Source: Odontocerum albicorne (lineage: Eukaryota > Arthropoda > Insecta > Trichoptera > Odontoceridae). From it: a stretch of DNA of 64,000 nt. Of the stretch, positions 1-10,131 are shown one piece after another (the first letter of the stretch is position 1; every line of letters starts with the position of its first letter). The notes beneath the pieces are model-generated. The model saw only the letters and a program-made list of their open reading frames with translations, was not told the origin of the DNA and searched no databases. Position numbers and translations under genes: made by a program. The stretch covers positions 18,495,220-18,559,219 of the forward strand of contig OX463859.1 of assembly GCA_949825065.1 (NCBI GenBank), written 5' to 3'.

Positions 1-331
1 GCACCGGACCAGCATTGCCACCTGCTAGAGCCGCCGTACCGTCTTACCAGAAGTAGCACTGATTCCCATCTAGAGCCACCCTACCATCTTGCCCGGGTCA
101 GCATTGCCTCCCACCTAGAGTCGCTGTGCCCGGGTCAGCGTTGTCGCCCACCGCCCCCCCTGAAACGCTACCAGTTTCTGGGATCGCCTTTATGATATAT
201 AGAAAATAAATTGTAGAAAAAATAAATTTTTGTTGAGCTGTCGCCCTGAGCCCCTTAAATACACTACTCACATCACGGTGGTAGTACCATAAAGACATTT
301 TATGTATTACCGGGAGGTGGTATCAATATAA
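1..331 (+). repeat. 5' LTR (3' portion) of a Ty3/Gypsy relic
   Basis: This segment matches the segment ending at 6019: a C-rich minisatellite (units with GGACCAGCATTGCCACC), an AT stretch, then a tail reading CGGTGGTAGTACC and finally GGGAGGTGGTATCAATATAA. The same order recurs at about 5640-6019, so the two look like LTRs flanking the pol relic between them. The window edge cuts off the LTR start. The exact 3' border is uncertain because the two copies stay alike to about position 331. Many substitutions separate the copies, so the insertion is old. Confidence 0.6.
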
Positions 332-1613
332 TAGATAAAATTAAAAAAACAAGGTAAACAATTTAAAGGTGAAATTGATTTAATTTGAAAAAATATAATC
401 CATCGGTGGAGACAAATATTAAAACTATGAAATTTGCATATATGATATGCTATACAAAAAAAAAAGATTGCTAAATATTTCAAGAAAGGTATTTTTTATT
501 ACGTTAACATAAAAGAGGCTAATGACTTGTCATTAATAAACATGACGAAATAATATAACTTGATAAACACCAGAAAACATGTATATAAGCCCGGTTGCTA
601 TGCGAGCATATTAATATCAACAAACGTTCCACCCAAATAACGTTCGTTGGTTGACCAGGTCAAGTGTGAATACATGACAAAATCCTAGCGTGGTTTTTAA
701 AATACAATATAAATACTCTTATTAATATTTTACATAACCTAACATAAACTTAGATTCTATTGCCTGACTGGTCCACCTACAGTATTAGCTGGGACGACCA
801 AGGTCTGAGTGAATGTAATGGAATACAAGTAGCCTGAACGAGTGGACTTGTTCTTGCTAAATAATTAGTTGTAAGAATTGTTATCTAGTTATAAGTAGTA
901 TTTCGGGTTAATTATTTCTAAGAAATCATATATTAAGATTATAAAAAATAAAAATACATGTAGGAAAATAAGATTAAGGAAGTTCATAAATTATAATATA
1001 TAAATAAGATTAGTTAACTAATAAATTTGTATATAGGTATAGCCTTGACAAATATTTGTACAATATATTACTTTGTTTAATAAAAAAAAACATAAACCTA
1101 GAACTTCGTTCCAATTTAGTATCCCAAGAAATTGGCAGCTTGGCCCTATTTGTTATATACATAAAAATATGATAACTTAAATATAGAGATTACAAAGGGA
1201 TATCATTGCCCAATTCTTAATTCTGCATATAAAACTATTACAATAATATTTAAATACAAAATAGAACACTTGAAAAATGTTGCTTAAATACAATATTATT
1301 ATCAATAATAATTTTGATAGGTCTGATTTATAATTACAAATACTCGTATCGCCGTTTTTTCCACTTTTGTAAATAAAATGTAACGCGCGTCAAAATAATT
1401 CAATTATTTCTTTTTATCTACAACTTAATATAGTGTCGAATGAATAATAGTAGCGAATGAGTTTTTATAATCTTGATTTTCAACTGTTACTTGAGGCGTT
1501 AAGGTTGTATTATATTTAATGCAATCTTTTTTTGGCAGATTGATGCCTATATAATGTTTTTATGGGTTGATAAATAGTTAACCCCATAAATATTATATTT
1601 ATTATATTAAATA
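332..1613. other. AT-rich stretch with no recognised gene
   Basis: This lies between the 5' LTR and the first recognisable pol residues, where gag would be expected. I see no long open frame and no zinc knuckle; gag is either decayed beyond recognition or replaced. A TACTCGTA 8-mer is at 1341. Confidence 0.5.
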
Positions 1614-4600
1614 ATGCTGCTGGGACAACCGTGGCTCACTAAAGCGGAAGTCGTCATAGACCTGCAGGAAACGCATCAATTTTGAAAACCGTGAAAGGAT
1701 CACCGCTCACTTGATGTCACAAGCAAGATATAAGGAAGCATTGGCAGATGTTGTACTTCCCGAAATTAGAGGAGCAAACCCCTCACAAGAGAGCAGTATT
1801 ACAGGATCTGTTGAGGGAATTCACAGACGTGTTCCAGCCGTACAACGGTCCAGCAAAACTTCAAGCTCATGCAATTGAACTGTCTTACCACAAACCCATT
1901 TGGATACCACCTCATCGAATGTCGGATGAAAAGAAGGAGACATACGAGCAGTTAGAGGGCATGTTCGCCGATTGAGTTATAGAACCCACCCGATCTCCAT
2001 ACAGCTTCCCAGTCGTAATGACACCCAAGAAAGGGAAAAGTGGAAGAAGATTCTGCGTGGACTACAGACATCTGAACACGGTGACTATAGGTGACAGGGC
2101 ACCGTTACCACGAGACACTCAAAGATCTGAACTCTCACTAAGGGATATTGGCAGGTGTCAATGGACGAAGCGTCGAAGAAATATACAGCGTTCACAACTT
2201 CGGATGGCAGTGCGTATAAATTCAATATAATGCCATTTGGCCTGAAGGGAGCTCCCGGGATATTGCAGAGGATGAATCAGGAAGTGTTGGCGGGATTCCT
2301 GAGGGATTTCTGCATTGTGTACATACTCGTAGATGACGTTGTAATCTACTCTGCAACTTGGAAATATCATTTCGTCATAGTAGGATGGTCTTGGAACGAC
2401 TACGAGTCTACGATCTGAAGTGCGTGCCAGATAAATGCCACTTAACGACCAATAAGATCCCATCCGAAGGGGAATAATCCACTCCCATGTCACGAAACAG
2501 CCATACAAGAGACTCTAACACCGACTACGATAAGAAAACTCAGGAAATTTCTGGGGCTATGCAATTGGCTGAGGGAATACGTCCCGAGATTTAACGAACT
2601 GGCCGCTCTAATAACAACTTGCTGGATATGATGTCCAGATGGAAACCCCTTCGTTCCACAAGGCCATGTATCCGGACGTCTCCGGAAGCCCACGACTTCA
2701 GCAGATTGAAGAACTACCCCACGCTATAACATTGGCTGACGAAATAAGAAGTGGGCAGCAAGGAGACCCACAAATCAGAAAGTACCACCAGCAGTGACTG
2801 GTCTTGGATAGCAGAAGTCTGACACTCACCTCAAGGCGTGACAAACGGTTCCACAAAGTTTATGAAGTCAAAGAAGTAGTACTCTGGAAACGGGACGAGG
2901 GGAAACCTACTCATCTGATGGTTCCTTGTTTCATGGTGTCAAGAATTCTGAATTACTACCACTCCGAGGAGTACGCCGGACACTCTGGCATGGTGAAAAC
3001 TCTAAGAGCTATTAGCCAATACTACCACTGACCCCAGATGACTGAGGACGTTAGCCATCACGTGAGAGAATGCATCACATGCGCTTGCGTGCAAAAGCTG
3101 CGTTAACCGTAGATCAGTTTCGCAGGGGCTACGACAGCAAACTCTCCTATGAACACAATGTTTTTATTTTTTTTTATTTATTTATTATTACACATGGCAA
3201 GAAATATACGCAATTTGAGAAAAACAACAGATAATATGATTTGGACATACAATTTTAATGGATCTGGGTTTGTTGCCTTTCATTTGTCGTATCCCCAGTA
3301 AACTAGGCTTTTGCCTGTATCTCACTGAGGATATTTAGCATGAAAAAAATAAATCGATACTTCTTTCCGATTTTTGATTACACAGAAACAAAACCCCGTT
3401 GCACGCTCTCATCAACCTGACAGTGACACTCAACTAAAACTGGAAACATCTTGCGAAATTCAACTCCTCACACATCATCACTCCAGAAAGACCAAAAATA
3501 TTCATCCCACACTATACCGCACACAATCACAAATCTCACATAAATCCCTTCCACTCGTCATTCATCCTCAAAGCCCAAGTACTCAAAATCCTGTCGCAAT
3601 AACAACCACGCTCCGATCGACTGTCTAAATGGTTTTCCTACCTTTACCTTTATTGAAGTCGGCACGCCATTGTATGTAATGGAAGCCAAATAAGCATATT
3701 GCCTTTGGGCAAAAGAGGTTTTAACTCTAGGGATGGTGAACATTTCATCAGTTGCCATGCGTGTAATGTGTGTCTGCTGAGTCTGCATCTTCCCTTCCTC
3801 TCGATGGTAGTGCCAGAGAATGGATTTGAGATGTAAATTGGCTATGTTCAGGACCTGATACTCTCTGAAAAGCTCCGCCGTAAATATAGATAGCCTTAGA
3901 CATTATGGGATACTACCCACGAACCAGAGGGGGGAAAATATTCATATTGGTCGTGACGACCTTTTTACAAGATGGGTGGAAGTGTACTTCATATAATCTA
4001 GAGCTTGCAATCTGATAGGATACCTGGAGAGAGAATTCCCCCCCAGATATGGATATCCCCGAAGGATCCTAACAAACAACGGGACACAATTTATACACCG
4101 TGAGTGAATGCCTGCCCTCGAAAGATGGCAGTTTGAACACTGGACGACGGCGAACTACAACGCGCGTGCCAATCCGACGGAAAGAATGAACCAAGAAATT
4201 AAAAAGGGTCTGAGGACCATGTTGGATGAGCATCCATACGACAAATTGAATTTAAAACTCCCAAAAATACTAACGGCGTTAAGAAGACGTCAGAGCGCAG
4301 CAACCAGAGCGACACCAAGTCAGGCCCTCCTGGGATACAACTTGCGTTCCTGGGGAATGGCGAGCAATTCAAGAAACGGCGGAGCCCCAACCAACACGCC
4401 ACACAAATGCGCAATGGGAAGCGATACGAACAAACCAGAAAGCCTACCAAACGCGGTACACGGTAGGAATAAAAGACGCTACGAGAGCATTTTCCACTGG
4501 AGATCAAGTAATGATCAGAGAGTACGCGTTAACAGAACATCCTCTTGGCCGTTACGCCGGATTTGCTGCAAGATGGGACGGACCATTCTCTATCCTCCTT

Positions 4601-4680
4601 CCGATAGGAAAAAATACTTACTGGGTGGATAGACGAGGCCGACCCACAAAGGTTCACGTCGACGACATTTAAAGAGCCCC
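1614..4680 (+). pseudogene. Ty3/Gypsy pol relic (PR end, RT, integrase)
   Basis: Broken pol of an LTR retrotransposon. In order: a protease tail with LLGQPWL (about 1614); an RT N-terminal region (1748-1975) that ends at a stop; RT core pieces with FCVDYRHLN (about 2063) and MPFGLKGAP (about 2230), then a YILVDD-like catalytic box (about 2320); an integrase zinc-binding segment with HSEEYAGHSG (about 2970) and CITCA (about 3075); integrase core remnants after 3880; and a C-terminal part with NPTERMNQEIKKG (about 4165). Frame changes and stops separate all blocks, and a LINE fragment interrupts the integrase at about 3150-3840. RNase H is not clearly readable. The PR-RT-IN order fits Ty3/Gypsy rather than Ty1/Copia. 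It is not functional. Confidence 0.8.
3150..3840 (-). pseudogene. LINE 3' fragment inserted antisense in the Gypsy integrase
   Basis: On the minus strand a short frame (3788 down to 3558) reads like the C-terminus of a non-LTR reverse-transcriptase ORF: HITRMATDEMFTIPRVKTS, then QRQYAYLASITYNGVP, then FRQSIGAWLLL. This matches the usual TR..-IP-Q-YL-N-LP-F...WLL spacing in jockey/CR1-like elements. At its 3' end the plus strand shows a T-rich tract (3162-3190), consistent with a poly(A)-like tail. It separates the integrase zinc-binding part from the integrase core, so it inserted after the Gypsy element. The 5' border is approximate. Confidence 0.55.
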
Positions 4681-4984
4681 ACAAATGGAAGAGGAAATGG
4701 ATCCCCTGGGAGACAACCCTCCAGAAATAAACTATCGGAGGAAACCTCACCAGACATGGAGCCGGTAGCTGATGATCATCTGCAGCTGGATCAGCTGCAC
4801 CTGGACCCACTTCGGTTTACTTGCCCGAGGAGCTCCTGATGAAAAAAAACCGTGAATAGTTGAGAGCCAGGTCACCGATCTAAGAAACCCGGTGGCACTA
4901 ATAGAGTATTACCCTCCCTCCTTCCAGCAGAACTCTAAGGACCAGAGAGGATAAAACAACTGTCAGTTCCAGTCAAGGATCAGT

Positions 4985-6019
4985 CACCAGCCAGCAGCCG
5001 ACCAGCCAAGACGTCTCTACTACTAGCTAGCTGACTTTCCCGGCTGCCTTCACATCGCCCGGACCAACGTTCCCATCTGCCAGAACCGCCTCGCCATCCC
5101 GTCTGGACCAGCATTGCCACTGCCTGAAGCTACACTGCCATCCTACCTGGACCTGCGTTGCCGCTGCCTGGAGCCACCCTGCTGTCCTATCTGGACCTGC
5201 ATTGCCAACTTCTAGAGCTGCATTGCCATCCTGTCCAGACCTAAATTACCACCCATCTAGAGCCACCCTGCCCAAACCAACATTGTCCCATATCTAGAGC
5301 CGCTCTGCCATCCTGCCCGGACCAGCGTTACCGCCTACTAGAATTGCCTCACCAGCTTTGCCGCTACCTAGAACCATCTGCCATTCCGCCTGGACCAGCG
5401 TTGCCACCTGCCAGAGTCACCCTGCTATCCTACCTGGACCTGCGTTGCTGCTACCTGGAGCCGCCCTGCCATCCTACCTGGACCTGCGTTGCCACCTGCT
5501 AGAACTGCCTTGCTGTCCTACCTTGACCTGCAATGCCACCCATCTGGGGCCGCCCTACCATCATGCTCGAACCATTATTAGCGATCATCTAGAGCTGCAC
5601 TGTCATCCTGCCCAGACCAGAATTCCCGCCTGCTAGAGCTACCCTTCTGTCCTGCTCGGACCAGCATTGCCACCTGCCAGAGCCGCTTCGCCATCCCGCC
5701 CAGACCTGTATTGACACCCATCTAGAGCCGCCCTGCCATCACCAGCCTTGTCGCCCATATGGAACCGCCCTGCTTTCCTGCCTGGATCAGCGTTGTCTCC
5801 CACTTCAAGCCATCTTAGCTTCATTCTCGGGTCAACGCGGCTAACCTACCTGAACCGTTACCAGCCTATTTTATCACCTTTATACACAAAATAAAATGGT
5901 AAAATGATTTTGTTGTGTTGTCATTGTCGCTCAGAGCCCCTTGAATACGCTCCTTCAGTCACGGTGGTAATACCGTAGACATTCACATTTTCTATTATTG
6001 GGAGGTGGTATCACTATAA
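4985..6019 (+). repeat. 3' LTR of the Ty3/Gypsy relic
   Basis: Downstream of the pol relic is a C-rich tandem array followed by an AT segment with AATAAA-like sites (about 5885) and the tail GGGAGGTGGTATCACTATAA (ending 6019). The last 380 bases correspond to positions 1-331. The LTR start is not resolved. The divergence between the two LTRs and the ruined pol frames agree that this is an old, immobile copy. Confidence 0.55.
5050..5840 (+). repeat. About 44-bp minisatellite inside the LTR
   Basis: Degenerate tandem units of 44-45 bp with the pattern TGCC(A/G)TCCT(A/G)CC-GGACCTGCGTTGCC-CCTGCTAGAGCCGC. Two adjacent well-kept units start near 5427 and 5471. Short open frames here, for example 5358-5636, are by-products of the repeat: cysteine/leucine-rich with no start context. 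Fewer units remain in the 5' copy (1-150), so repeat number has changed since insertion or is truncated by the window. Confidence 0.75.
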
Positions 6020-7792
6020 CCAAGCATCGTTTTATAATATAAATGTTTAACAGTTAGTTTAATAAGTTTTGTAAACGTTAAAACAGCTAGAACCTTGTAT
6101 GGCACTGAATAATCGTCTTGTTATCAATTACAGTATATTCAACATCTTAGTTGATAATTTTGCAACAAAATATAAACACATGTATCTTAAATATACATCA
6201 CATTAAATTTTGTACAAGTACCAAAAAACGATTGTTCTTTAGTCATAATTATTGTGTAATGAGTAGTTTTATTTAAAATTTATCTGTTTGTACAGAGCAG
6301 CCCTCCTTCTTCTTAGTCTATGGTCAATCGGTTCAATTGTTTATTGAATCAACTCCGCCATTTTCCTGTGGGAAGCGACGCCGGCTGCCCTGTTCCGAGT
6401 TTCGTGTCATTATTGCTCTTGTATTAGTTCGCATTTCTCTGTGTTTTTAATCATATAACAGGCGAGTGGAATAAATAATACCAATATTAACACTATAGGC
6501 TTGATAATGTTATTAACTGTTAATTTTTCTCATGTAAAGACTGATCAAACTGTATGTTCTTGCTTCGACATTGGACCATTTTACGACATATTTTAGGGTA
6601 TTAGTGAGATTTCTTCTCTAATTACACTATTCTTATTTTGATTGTCACATGCTTCACTAGTTTCAAATGAAAAATCAATTTGAACAATATTGTGCATTTT
6701 CTCAACTCACGTAATGGCGGACGCTAGAGATGGGAAGTTTAGTTCATGTACTCATGAATTTGTAGATCAGATTTCTTGGAGGGGAAATGGTTCTAATAGT
6801 TTATATAATATATCCTTCTCGTCTATGAAGTATTTATTTTTAGTGTTTTATCGGGCACACAATTTTTTTGCTGAAACTGCCTAGTGAATAGTCGAAATTT
6901 CTTTAGTTTTCTAGTTATTAAAATATCAATTTCTCTTCGGTAGGTGGTTTTGTAATAAGATGATTTTGGTTTTTCCTATTGCTTATTTATTTGGCGAATT
7001 TTCCATAAAATCAGTTTCATTTTTAGTTGAATTGCAACAAAAATGCACTTTTTTTTATCACGATGGTGGTGTGGGGTGTGTGCCCGGCATGCCAAAATGA
7101 TAAATTTGTCATCTCAAATTATTAAAAATATTCACGGTCATTTTAGAATTAAGGGTTTGTTACATTTACGTTTTCTAAAAAGGTTTTTCGCCAGTATTGT
7201 TTTTTTGACATTTCCCATTTTTCTCCAATTAATGCCGGGCTGGCCGCCATATACAACTCTTACGAATTCACGTATATCATTTGATGAGAAACATAACTGG
7301 TTTTCAAGCAAGAAGTTTATTTTTGCCGCTGAAAATGGTTACTTCCTTATATTTAATGTAATATAATAAATGCTACAAATGAACATATAACAATTTAGTT
7401 GGATAATGCGACCGCCATTCGTAAATCGTTGACTAATGCAATCACACGCGTCATCCTTGAGGTCAACGCTATCGAATCGACTTTTCTCTACCGTGCGTCC
7501 AATGCTTTTGAGATTATAAATTCCCGCAGTTGAACATTTTATATTTATCAACGGTTTTACTACTCATTTTATGATTTTTTTATTGATTGATTTTTTTAAT
7601 ACTGTATAACTAGTATAAAAATGAAACATGTGACTATTTTACCAGCAAAGTAATCTCTTAGCGATTTCAAGAACCTTCTGTTTGGTCAAGTTATTTTATT
7701 TAGGTATTTTATTGAATACTTAAATATATTTAATTGAGCTTTTTACATTTTTGTGTGAAAAAAAAAAAACAATTCTACATACATACTACATA
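6020..7792. other. AT-rich upstream region of Pep, no confirmed gene
   Basis: No credible coding frame. The frames of 60-107 codons here are AT-derived and resemble nothing I know. Two less AT-rich islands stand out: 6340-6470 and 7395-7550. Confidence 0.4.
6340..6465 (+). promoter_or_regulatory. Possible Pep promoter and 5' untranslated exon
   Basis: This is a local GC-richer block in AT-rich DNA, upstream of Pep on the same strand. It contains a CCGCCATTTT motif (about 6354), resembling the YY1/Pho site common in housekeeping promoters. It ends with CAG followed by GCGAGT (6459-6467), the same donor-like hexamer that closes Pep exon 3. A 3' splice-like TTTATATTTAG at 10114-10124, just before the Pep start codon, implies a 5' untranslated exon upstream, and this block is the best candidate. 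This is inference only; no TATA box or initiator can be assigned. Confidence 0.25.
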
Positions 7793-9572
7793 CGAGGGGA
7801 GGTCAATAAACTCGCGGAATGAAGGGGAAACACCTTTTTTTTTATTTTTCCTTTTCAATATAATCATCATTATTCAGATATTTTTCAATCTTTCAATAAG
7901 CTTATTTATACCTATGAAAAAAAAAGATTTGCTTTTGCCCTCAAAATAAGCCGAAATTGCTCTTAACTTCACCATCCGTAAATTTCTTCCCTCGAAGTTC
8001 TTTTTTATATTTGGAAACAAATAATAGTCAGACGGAGCCAGGTCTGGGCTGTAGGGAGGGTGATTTAATGTTTGGAAGCCACAGTTTTGAAGAGCAGCCA
8101 ATGCAGAATCGCTTTTGTGCATGGGTGCATTGTCATGCAAAAACAGCATCCATTTTGTCCATTTTCCTCCTTTTCAGCCCCTTTTAACTGCATCAGCAGA
8201 TCAGAGTAGTACTCTCTAGTTATGGTGATGCCCTTATCTTTGTAATCTATCAGCAGTTTGCCTTCCGCATTACAAAAAAAATTCAATTTTTCAAGCTGTT
8301 TGCGACACTTTGAACTTCTTAGGGGGCTGTGTGCCCTTTTAATGCCACTGCATGGACACCTGTTTCGACTCAGGCTCATAATGATGAACCCAAGTTTCAT
8401 CTCAAGTAACAATTCGGCTCAAAATCTCATCTTGTTGTTTCTGCAGAGGTCCAAAAACTGTGGTGGACATTGACGTGTTGTTTTTGAAGTGCATGATCAT
8501 TCTGGGTACCCCACCTTGCACTGACTTTTGAAATCCCTAGATGCTGATGGAGGATATTCAAAATGGTTGGAAGAGTAGGTGATACTCCAACCATCTCTGC
8601 AAGCTGTTGTGTAAGGGGGCGTCTTCCAGCACAAGCTTTTCTACTTTTTTGGCGATGTTTGAAGAAGTGGCCTCAACAGGCTGTCCTGGTCAGAGGTCGT
8701 CTTCGATCGATCCTCTCCCTTGCTTAAATAGATTATGCCTCCTGTAGACCAGTGTTCCCCAACCGGTGGTCCGCGGCTCGGTGCCGGGCCGCAGAAACTT
8801 TCCGCCAGGCTGCAAACAGTATGCCAAATTTCAAGAAATTCGCCATGCAAAAATATTAAATATAGGATTTTCACCCATGTCCTCAATAAAATCGAAACAA
8901 AGGAATAGAGTGGACGTGAATGCAGCACTTCGTCTCTCAGAGACAGCACTGCAACCAAGAATATCCAATATATTAGCAAAGATGCAACAGCAGGTTTCGC
9001 ATTAGTTTGTTGCAAAAACCCCATGGTTTTTGTTAAATTTTAATTGTATCAGATAATGTTACAATTAAAATTGTTTAACTGTTATATGTATGTATATTTG
9101 TCAATTATAGTTACATATGTCGTCCATCTGTCACAATATAAGATTTAAAAAATATTAAATAAAATAAACATTTTTATTTCAGTATTAGTGGTCCGCGAAA
9201 AAAAATTCCTTTTTTTACCGGTCCACAGGTCTAAAAAGGTTGGGGAACACTGCTGTAGACCATAATTTTTCCAGGGCAACAGTCTCCGTAAACCGCTAAC
9301 ATCTCATCCATCCAAAATGATTTGAGGTGTTTTCCCTTATTTTGTGAGAAACTTAATGACAGCGCATACTCTATTTTTCCCATATTTGGGATGTTATTAA
9401 CGTGTGACATACTCTCCGGACGATATCTTAAACAATAGTCTCAAAATTAGATGAAAACTTGGTGAATATACTAATAATGAGTCATATTTTCGGAAAATGG
9501 ACATGCACACTACTGCCCCTCACTTAACCCACCTTAACCCATTTATTCCACGAATTTATTGACCTCCCCTCG
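7793..9572 (-). mobile_element. Degenerate mariner element (D,D34D), interrupted by a hAT
   Basis: Tc1/mariner transposon with inverted ends CGAGGGGAGGTCAATAAA and its complement at 9555-9572, flanked by TA on both sides (7791-7792 and 9573-9574). Without the hAT insertion it is about 1.27 kb, a normal mariner length. The minus-strand transposase relic runs from a possible start at 9383 to about 7874 with several stops and frameshifts. Readable motifs are DETWVHHYEPES (first Asp), HDNAPMHKS (second Asp, about 8130) and PPYSPDLAPSDYYLF (third Asp), with 34 residues between the last two aspartates. The transposase is inactive. It lies in the presumed upstream or 5' intron region of Pep. Confidence 0.88.
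8750..9252 (+). mobile_element. Non-autonomous hAT element nested in the mariner
   Basis: 503-bp element with inverted ends CAGTGTTCCCCAACC and GGTTGGGGAACACTG, flanked by an exact 8-bp duplication CTGTAGAC (8742-8749 and 9253-9260), diagnostic of hAT transposition. The left end continues into GGTGGTCCGCGG. A plus-strand frame (8766-9005) contains IKSKQRNRVDVNAALRLSET followed by PRISNILAKMQQQVSH. This resembles the extreme C-terminus of ZBED/Buster-type hAT transposases, so it is an internally deleted derivative of an autonomous copy. The rest of the transposase is absent. Confidence 0.88.
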
Positions 9573-10124
9573 TACATATATATAATAGTAATTCTAAAGA
9601 TAACAAATTCTCAAGTTAAAGGCCAGATGTGAAAATTGAGCGCAAAATATATGTTTGGTAGAGAGTAACTAAATGAAAAATAAAAAGCAGGCTTAAGTTT
9701 TGGATTTCAATATGAAATTTTTATTGAAAGAACAAATTCAAATGTTCATTGAATTAATTTCATAAATATTCATATTTTATATTTGATTCAAACAAAAAAT
9801 GTTTATTTCGTCTGACATACTCTTTTACTCTACTTTTCTTCGTATTAGGTTAGATCACTTATAAGTCTTTATAATTTAAAAGGAAATAAGAAAAATGAAT
9901 TTAGTTTAATGGGCGTATTCAATTGTTAATTTGTGAATGAAATCTAATTAAATGAACATAGTTGAAAAGTACCAAATATCAGGACCTGTTTTTTATTGAA
10001 TACATAAATTCTCAATACAGATGTTATTCACCAGAAGCTCGTTAAACTAAGTGTTGACCATAGTTAACGGTAAAAATATTTTTATAGCAATACTTAGGTA
10101 GAAATTTTATTGATTTATATTTAG
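9573..10124. other. AT-rich DNA just upstream of the Pep coding start
   Basis: No gene or repeat recognised. It ends in TTTATATTTAG (10114-10124), a plausible 3' splice site for a 5' untranslated intron, seven bases before the Pep start codon. Confidence 0.4.
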
Positions 10125-10131
10125 GTTAAAA

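Noticed and set aside
331..1613. Gag gene of the first Gypsy element
   Set aside because: Expected position, but no open frame, capsid motif or zinc knuckle could be found.
5358..5824. Open frames of 61-92 codons on both strands in the LTR
   Set aside because: They arise from the 44-bp minisatellite; no start context and no similarity to a protein.
7043..7366. 107-codon plus-strand frame upstream of Pep
   Set aside because: AT-driven composition, no domain, no splice or promoter support.
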